From Candidatus Omnitrophota bacterium (GTDB taxonomy: Bacteria > Omnitrophota > Gorgyraeia > Zapsychrales > Fredricksoniimonadaceae), in contig CAIUQE010000007.1 of NCBI GenBank assembly GCA_903901225.1, positions 1-40,047 of the forward strand: a stretch of DNA of 40,047 bases, in the 5' to 3' direction. Shown one piece after another: positions 34,798 to 40,047 of the stretch (within the stretch, counting starts at the first letter, position 1; every line of letters begins with the position of its first letter). A model generated the notes under the pieces. The model ran no database searches, was not told the origin of the DNA, and saw nothing but the letters and a program-made list of their open reading frames with translations. The position numbers and the translations under genes were made by a program.

Positions 34798-37692
34798 ATG
34801 AAAAGAATAATATCCGTCATTGTCCTTTTTAGCTTCATGCTGAGCTGCGTTATGCCCGTTCAGGGTTACGCGCAGGCTTTGTCGGCGGTGGCTTTCATTC
34901 CCGAACCGGGAGTCATGGTCCAGCCCAGTGCGGCGTTTGCGCCGGCCATTCTCAAGGGCATGAAGGTTTATCCTAAAGATCCGTTGAGGTTTGATTTCCT
35001 GATTGACACGGGCAACAGCGCGCTGGTCAGCGATGGCCTTGAGAAAGAATCTTCCAAGCTTGTCCGTTATTTCCTCGCCGCGCTCACGGTCCCGGAAAAA
35101 GAACTGTGGGTCAACCTTTCTCCATACGAGGGCGACAGGATCATCCCTGAGCGTTTCGGCATGACCGAGATGGGGCGCGACCTGCTGGCCGAGGACTATA
35201 TCCTTAAACAGCTGACCTCGTCCTTGATGTATCCGGAAAAGGCGCTGGGCGCCGAGGTCTGGAAAAGGATCTATGCGCTGGCCGCGGCAAAATACGGTAC
35301 CACGGATATCCCGCTGGACACCTTCAACAAGGTCTGGATCGTCCCTGACGAGGCGGTGGTTTACGTTAACGGTAACACGGCGTTCATCGCCAAAAGCCAC
35401 CTGAAGGTCATGCTGGATGCCGATTATCTGGCCGCGCGGAAGAACACGCCGGAGACGGTTGGCCAGGATGAAAAGGATGCAACCAGGAGCCTTGCCCGGA
35501 GTGTCATACGCGAGATCGTCCTGCCCGAGCTTGAGAAAGAGGTCAATGGCGGGGCGAATTTCAGCGCCCTGCGGCAGATCTACCACGCGATGATCCTTTC
35601 GACGTGGTTCAAACGTAACCTGAAAAAGAGCCTGGTAGGGGAGGTTTACGCGGAGAAAAACAAGGTGGCGGGTATTGACATGGACGATCAGGGCGCGAAG
35701 GAGAAGATATGGAGCCAGTATGTCGAGGCTTTCAAAAAGGGTGTGTTCAATTATATCAAGGAAGAGAAGGATGAAACAACGCAGGAACTGATCCCGAGGA
35801 AGTATTTCTCGGGCGGGTTTGGGTATGCTTCGACGAATGTGCGAGAGGAGCCTGTTTCCGGGAAAATGATGGAGGATGCGGCACAATCATTGGTTGGGGT
35901 GATGAATATTGTGGCTGTTATTTTACGGGCGAAAGCAACGATAGGTAATTTTATGGGCCGCACCACAGGTTTTGCATTTATGGCAGGACTCACATTATTG
36001 ACACCGCAAGGCGATCTCCTCGGCCAGAGCGCTGATACGACAAACGCAGGCGCGTTGTCACAACGACGCCATGAGATTGAAACTTTTTCCGGCGTTACAT
36101 TTGTGGCCCGGAATGCGGTCGAGCTTGATGACAAGATGCAGTTCTGGGACAGGGCCGGGATATACAACCTATTGCTTCATGCGGATGTTAAAATGAAGCT
36201 GAAGCTCGATGTCGACGGGAAGAAAGTCAATGTCTATATTGTTAAGAAAAAATCCACCGTTTCAGACCCGAACAGTGTTCCCGGGGGGGTCATGTTCGGC
36301 GATAGTGTTTTTATTGAAGTGCAGGTGTTGGCCGACTATATTCTTCACGAAGCGCGTTCAAAGGTTATGTATAAAGATAACCCGGCGCGTAACGTGGTCA
36401 ATGAATTCATAACGAACAGATATCGCGGTAGATCTGATCTTGATATTGTCACCAATTTATTAATTGAAGTGATCAACCATGAAATTTTTCATGAAACGAC
36501 GAACGGGAATATTTTTAGAAGAAAAGTGGCGCTGCAATTCAGGCGGTATTACACGGAAAAGCGTTTTTCAATGGAAATGGAGAATGGTATTGCCGCGGAA
36601 ACTTCCGGGATGTTGGGGCAGATCATACAAAACGATGACTCCGTGCTTTCGTTGGTACAGATTAGCCTGTATGGCTGGGGATTTTACAGTAATATTCCGC
36701 CGCCCCGACATATTGAGGCGGGAACTCTTGTTTCAAGAATAATGTTAACGGAATTGGGTTATGAGAAATATTGTTATGATCGGCAGTTTCGGGAGTCGGG
36801 AACGTGGACAAAAAGGGATCAAAGCCTTTTCAAGCAGACATATTTGAAAGGACATTTCTTCCTTCCAGGATATGCTCCCTGGGTCATTGATTTCCTGGGT
36901 ACGGTTAATTCCAGCGATACCAAGGCTGCTGCCCGTAAGGTGTATCAAAAATTATATCTCCATGTCCCTGATGTAAAGATCGTTCTTCCAGCGGAGTTCT
37001 ATGATTACGTGGAAAATGTGGTCAAAGAGGCGCAGTTCCACTTTTCAGAACCAGTAGATAAGGCGGAGAGTGTGAACAGAGATACCTTTAAGGCAGACTT
37101 GCTTTCCTTTGATCCGGTGGATTTCTCTATGGGCGTTCGTCTGCAGAATATTTTAGAAAAAATTCTTCCCAAAGGTATGAGGAATTCGTCTAAGTGGGGT
37201 AATGATTTTTTCGATAGAATTTTGCGTGAAGACGGCACATTACATAATGTGCAAACGGAAAAGAGTGGGAATGTTTTATTGCGGGATTTGTTTGAGGAAT
37301 ATGTTAGGAATAGGCACAAAGAAATTGTTAAAGGAGTTTTTGGCGATGGAAAGGCGCTTTCCGACTTGTGGCCTTTGATCGAGGCGGCACAGCCAGCTGA
37401 TGCGTTCACGGTGATTTCTAATTGGATGATTGCCAGGTCAAGGCTACTCGCCAGCGGTGGTGTTGCTGCTGAAAAAGAGCTGGAGGCTTTCACCATTGAT
37501 GCTACGCATTTTGTTCAGCTTGTGTTGGCTGGTGAGATGAAGGGCACAAAGCATGTCAATTACGCTAAGGATCATCGAGCCATGCTCCTTCTGTTGTATT
37601 CGGGGAAATGGAATTGCCAGGCGATTGCGAATATGACAGTGGTTTTGATGGGGCTATGGGGGGGTGAGGGGTGTGTCAGTTGTAGAGGTTGA
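34798..37692 (+). CDS. Modular secreted protein, paralog 2 (N-terminal part, frame broken)
   Basis: 964 residues in this frame. Signal peptide 1-26 (core IISVIVLFSFMLSC). Residues ~26-340 repeat the module of the protein at 31495, ending again at IPRKYFSGG (from residue 332). The middle part differs and is AT-richer from about 36,200 on. It contains HEIFHE at residues 561-566, a possible zinc-metallopeptidase motif, with ENGIAAET about 30 residues later offering a third ligand. The frame ends at 37692 just after a run of seven G (37658-37664). Removing one G joins it to the next frame and yields one 1,230-residue protein ending in the family tail. The break could be a sequencing error, a true mutation or phase variation. 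Confidence 0.85.
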   Translation: MKRIISVIVLFSFMLSCVMPVQGYAQALSAVAFIPEPGVMVQPSAAFAPAILKGMKVYPKDPLRFDFLIDTGNSALVSDGLEKESSKLVRYFLAALTVPEKELWVNLSPYEGDRIIPERFGMTEMGRDLLAEDYILKQLTSSLMYPEKALGAEVWKRIYALAAAKYGTTDIPLDTFNKVWIVPDEAVVYVNGNTAFIAKSHLKVMLDADYLAARKNTPETVGQDEKDATRSLARSVIREIVLPELEKEVNGGANFSALRQIYHAMILSTWFKRNLKKSLVGEVYAEKNKVAGIDMDDQGAKEKIWSQYVEAFKKGVFNYIKEEKDETTQELIPRKYFSGGFGYASTNVREEPVSGKMMEDAAQSLVGVMNIVAVILRAKATIGNFMGRTTGFAFMAGLTLLTPQGDLLGQSADTTNAGALSQRRHEIETFSGVTFVARNAVELDDKMQFWDRAGIYNLLLHADVKMKLKLDVDGKKVNVYIVKKKSTVSDPNSVPGGVMFGDSVFIEVQVLADYILHEARSKVMYKDNPARNVVNEFITNRYRGRSDLDIVTNLLIEVINHEIFHETTNGNIFRRKVALQFRRYYTEKRFSMEMENGIAAETSGMLGQIIQNDDSVLSLVQISLYGWGFYSNIPPPRHIEAGTLVSRIMLTELGYEKYCYDRQFRESGTWTKRDQSLFKQTYLKGHFFLPGYAPWVIDFLGTVNSSDTKAAARKVYQKLYLHVPDVKIVLPAEFYDYVENVVKEAQFHFSEPVDKAESVNRDTFKADLLSFDPVDFSMGVRLQNILEKILPKGMRNSSKWGNDFFDRILREDGTLHNVQTEKSGNVLLRDLFEEYVRNRHKEIVKGVFGDGKALSDLWPLIEAAQPADAFTVISNWMIARSRLLASGGVAAEKELEAFTIDATHFVQLVLAGEMKGTKHVNYAKDHRAMLLLLYSGKWNCQAIANMTVVLMGLWGGEGCVSCRG

Positions 37693-38491
37693 TGAGGCTG
37701 ATGGAATAAAATTTCCGTTGTCTGATGGGACGAGGCATGTGGCCAATCTTGTTAGGGTCGGGAACGTGGCGGTTATTTTAGATGGAGGTAATCGTCCGAC
37801 GAATAATTATCGCGTTAAAGTGATCTATAACGGGAATCTTACATCGGTGGATGTTGTCAGGATATCTTCTATGCATGGCGCTGATGGCCTTGGGATTGAT
37901 CGTATCTATTCATTGTTAAGAGTCAGGAATGAGCTTGATGTTATACAAGCCAGATTGGCTGCTGTTCCGGGAATCAGATTTAGTAAATTTCAACATAGTT
38001 TATCAATTAGTCAAACACATGAGAATTCCGCAGGTATGATAAAACCGTTAGAAATTGCGTTGAATGCAACGCGCAAATTGTTATCCCGGAAAGAAAGTGC
38101 TCATTCGCCTGTCCTTGTTGCCAGTTTTGAGCGGGGCTTATTTGGTAGTCTTCAGGCTGTGAAGAATATTTGTGAAGAGTCTTTACAAAATATTCGCGAC
38201 TATGACAAAAAAATAAGTGAGCGGCCAGCAGAGAAGCAGATGTTTAATACGGCCGCGGGTGATGACTCACTGGATAAGGGACAAAGCGCCGGCGATCCGG
38301 AAAAAGATCTTGGCGGTATCGACCTTGACCCGGCCAAACTTCGTTTGCAGGAAACCGGCGGGAAGATCGATCTTGATGGCACGTTCGACGCGGCGGCACT
38401 GGACCGGCAGATCGACGGTTTCAGCCCGGTGTTATTGAGCGTGACGCCGCTGAAGGACTCGCAGGCTTTCTTTGGGGCTACCAGTCAGTAG
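37664..38491 (+). CDS. C-terminal part of modular secreted protein, paralog 2
   Basis: 275 residues if read from GTG 37664, but no ribosome-binding site or signal peptide is present, and I read it as the continuation of the gene at 34798. The first ~60 residues are beta-rich, then comes a helical stretch. The final ~60 residues, GGIDLDPAKLRLQ ... IDGFSPVLLSVTP, match the tail of the paralog ending at 33843, which shows this frame carries the true C-terminus. DNA returns to higher GC at about 38,250, where the conserved tail begins. Confidence 0.8.
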   Translation: MRGVSVVEVDEADGIKFPLSDGTRHVANLVRVGNVAVILDGGNRPTNNYRVKVIYNGNLTSVDVVRISSMHGADGLGIDRIYSLLRVRNELDVIQARLAAVPGIRFSKFQHSLSISQTHENSAGMIKPLEIALNATRKLLSRKESAHSPVLVASFERGLFGSLQAVKNICEESLQNIRDYDKKISERPAEKQMFNTAAGDDSLDKGQSAGDPEKDLGGIDLDPAKLRLQETGGKIDLDGTFDAAALDRQIDGFSPVLLSVTPLKDSQAFFGATSQ

Positions 38492-38558
38492 GACCGGGTG
38501 ACGCGGTGATTATGGGAATACCTCTGGTGAACTTCAAGGGGATATGTAGAATGGACGC

Positions 38559-39884
38559 ATGGAAAAAATAGAAAAGACACCGGAATTCCTGCGCGCGTAC
38601 GACATGTTCGAGCATTCCACGCGCCATATCTTCCTCACCGGGCGCGCCGGCACGGGGAAATCCACCCTCCTGCAGTTCTTCCGTTCCAGCACCCGCAAGA
38701 ACGTCGCGGTTGTCGCGCCGACAGGAGTCGCGGCCGTCAACATCAAGGGGCAGACGATCCATTCATTTTTCAATTTCAGGCCCGATGTCACGCCCGAGAC
38801 GGCGGGGGAGATCCGCCTGCGCCGGGACAAACGCCTGCTTTACAAGAACCTTGATGCCGTTATCATCGACGAAGTGTCCATGGTGCGCGCGGACCTTCTG
38901 GATTGCATCGATGTTTTTCTGCGCCATTTCGGGCCTGACCGCAAGAAGCCTTTCGGGGGTGTGCAGATGATCCTGATCGGCGACCTTTACCAGCTGCCGC
39001 CCGTGGTGACCTCGGCGGAGCGTGAGATATTCGCGGGCCATTACCCCAGCCCTTTTTTCTTTGACGCGAAAGTTTTCGGCGCGTGCGATTTCGACCTCGT
39101 CGAACTGGAGAAGATATACCGCCAGACCCAGGACCGTTTCATCAGGCTGTTGAATGCCGTGCGCGACAACGCGCTGACGGCTGATGACCTTGCTGTCCTG
39201 AATTCCCGCTGTTTGCCGGATTTTGTGCCTTCACCGGAGGATTTTTATATCCATTTGACGACCACTAATGACCTCGCGGATACCATCAATCAGGGACGCC
39301 TGGCGGCCACCAAAGGGAAAGCTTACGCGTATGAGGGCGAGTCCGACGGCGTTTTTGACAGGAAGAATTTTCCCGCGCATCCTCAGCTAGCGCTCAAGCT
39401 CAAGGCGCAGGTCATGCTCCTTAATAATGATCCCATGGGGCGCTGGGTGAACGGCTCTATCGGTCACGTGACCGATATCATACACGGCCCCCAGGACGCG
39501 GTGCGCGTGCGTCTGGCCGATGGCACTGAGGTCGATGTGGTGCCGTTCACGTGGGAAATGTACCGGTTCGTGTACGACAAGGACGCTGGGAGGATAGATT
39601 CCGAGGTCGTGGGCGCTTTTCGCCAGTATCCTTTGCGCCTGGCCTGGGCGGTCACCATCCACAAGTCTCAGGGCAAGACATTTCCCAAGGTCGTGATCGA
39701 CGTCGGCAGGGGGACTTTCTCGCACGGGCAGATCTATGTGGCGCTGTCTCGCTGCACGACGCTGGAGGGGATCGTCCTGAAACGGCCGTTCCTGCGCCAG
39801 CATGTCCTGCTTGATACGAGGATCAGGGACTTTCTTGAAAATTTTAAAAAAAAGATGACCCGGCAGCATCTTGTTCTAGAATAA
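38559..39884 (+). CDS. Pif1/RecD-like SF1 helicase
   Basis: 441 residues. A superfamily 1B-type 5'-3' DNA helicase core: Walker A GRAGTGKST, motif Ia APTGVAAVNI, QTIHSFF, Walker B VIIDEVSM, motif III GDLYQLPPV, then the C-terminal TIHKSQGKTF and YVALSRCTTLEG motifs. No extra domain is seen, so this is a minimal form. Genes of this kind are widespread in bacteria; involvement in repair or G-quadruplex unwinding is known for the Pif1 family, not shown here. The gene stands alone, 67 bases after the split modular gene. Confidence 0.92.
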   Translation: MEKIEKTPEFLRAYDMFEHSTRHIFLTGRAGTGKSTLLQFFRSSTRKNVAVVAPTGVAAVNIKGQTIHSFFNFRPDVTPETAGEIRLRRDKRLLYKNLDAVIIDEVSMVRADLLDCIDVFLRHFGPDRKKPFGGVQMILIGDLYQLPPVVTSAEREIFAGHYPSPFFFDAKVFGACDFDLVELEKIYRQTQDRFIRLLNAVRDNALTADDLAVLNSRCLPDFVPSPEDFYIHLTTTNDLADTINQGRLAATKGKAYAYEGESDGVFDRKNFPAHPQLALKLKAQVMLLNNDPMGRWVNGSIGHVTDIIHGPQDAVRVRLADGTEVDVVPFTWEMYRFVYDKDAGRIDSEVVGAFRQYPLRLAWAVTIHKSQGKTFPKVVIDVGRGTFSHGQIYVALSRCTTLEGIVLKRPFLRQHVLLDTRIRDFLENFKKKMTRQHLVLE

Positions 39885-39885
39885 G

Positions 39886-39968
39886 AAAGATGGTTCATAG
39901 GGTGGGTAAGATAGTGTCAAAAGTTCTATGAAGAATGAGCGTGAATAAAGATGGTTCGTATGAAGAAT
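39886..39968 (+). repeat. Short direct repeats in the final intergenic region
   Basis: AAAGATGGTTC occurs at 39886-39896 and 39947-39957, and TATGAAGAAT at 39927-39936 and 39959-39968. No gene is seen in this stretch. Meaning unknown. Confidence 0.5.
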
Positions 39969-40010
39969 CTGGATGTGTTGGGCTTTTAAGATTGGGTTAG
40001 TTTAGGAGCG

Positions 40011-40047
40011 TAGGGGCCGACCTTGTGTCGGCCCGAATGAGGCAAAA
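40011..40047. repeat. REP-like intergenic hairpin
   Basis: GGGCCGAC (40014-40021) and GTCGGCCC (40027-40034) form a perfect 8-bp stem with a CTTGT loop, flanked by GTAG on the left and GAATGAGGCAAAA on the right. The form resembles short palindromic repeats dispersed between genes in many environmental genomes. It has no T-run, so it is not an ordinary terminator. The window ends here. Confidence 0.5.

Noticed and set aside
37664-38491. Independent small gene
   Set aside because: It has no start signals, begins inside the preceding frame at a G run, and carries the C-terminal tail expected for that protein.
40014-40034. Terminator of the helicase gene
   Set aside because: The hairpin lies 130 bases beyond the stop and lacks a T-run.

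Overview
The window reads as a genome fragment of a Gram-negative, uncultivated-type bacterium. Two large secreted proteins (31495-33843 and 34798-38491) carry an N-terminal module that I associate with Omnitrophota (candidate phylum OP3). That placement is an inference from family recognition, not a search. Genes are packed tightly on the + strand from the left edge to about 27.8 kb, often with overlapping stop and start codons. Predicted products include type II secretion parts, an oligosaccharyltransferase, many signal peptides and a toxin-antitoxin pair.

Region 1 (1-14782) is the most unusual part. It opens inside a giant gene whose product is about 189 tandem copies of a 13-residue unit (consensus G-V/I-N-W-S-D-x-x-V-L/M-S/T-x-x), capped by a non-repetitive C-terminal domain. 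Next come a signal-peptide, membrane-anchored protein with two copies of a beta-rich domain, and then a divergent F-type rotary ATPase in the order alpha, epsilon, c, second c, b-delta fusion, gamma, beta. Nucleotide-binding residues are intact. The alpha N-terminal extension, the delta N-terminal domain and the epsilon C-terminal helices are missing, and no subunit a is visible. I propose that these nine genes encode one envelope-associated rotary machine rather than the ordinary ATP synthase.

Region 2 (14785-24014) follows without a break. It encodes a type II secretion (or type IV pilus-like) assembly: GspE ATPase, GspF membrane protein, a secreted gluzincin-like peptidase, pseudopilins G, I, J and K, a PilM-PilN/GspL-like fusion, a PilO/GspM-like protein and a TPR protein. 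A promoter precedes the GspL-like gene. No secretin (GspD) or prepilin peptidase lies in the window.

Region 3 (24011-31256) concerns glycoconjugates: UDP-GlcNAc 2-epimerase, a GT2 polyprenyl-phosphate sugar transferase, a GT39-like membrane glycosyltransferase, then a small acidic protein, a terminator and tRNA-Ala(CGC). On the - strand are an STT3-like oligosaccharyltransferase and a secreted trypsin-like protease, so protein N-glycosylation is plausible.

Region 4 (31257-38491) holds two paralogous secreted proteins. Each has a conserved N-terminal module of about 335 residues, a different and AT-richer middle, and a shared C-terminal tail. A Phd/PIN toxin-antitoxin pair sits between them. 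The second paralog is split by a one-base excess in a run of seven G. Region 5 (38492-40047) holds a Pif1/RecD-like helicase and an intergenic stretch ending in a REP-like hairpin.
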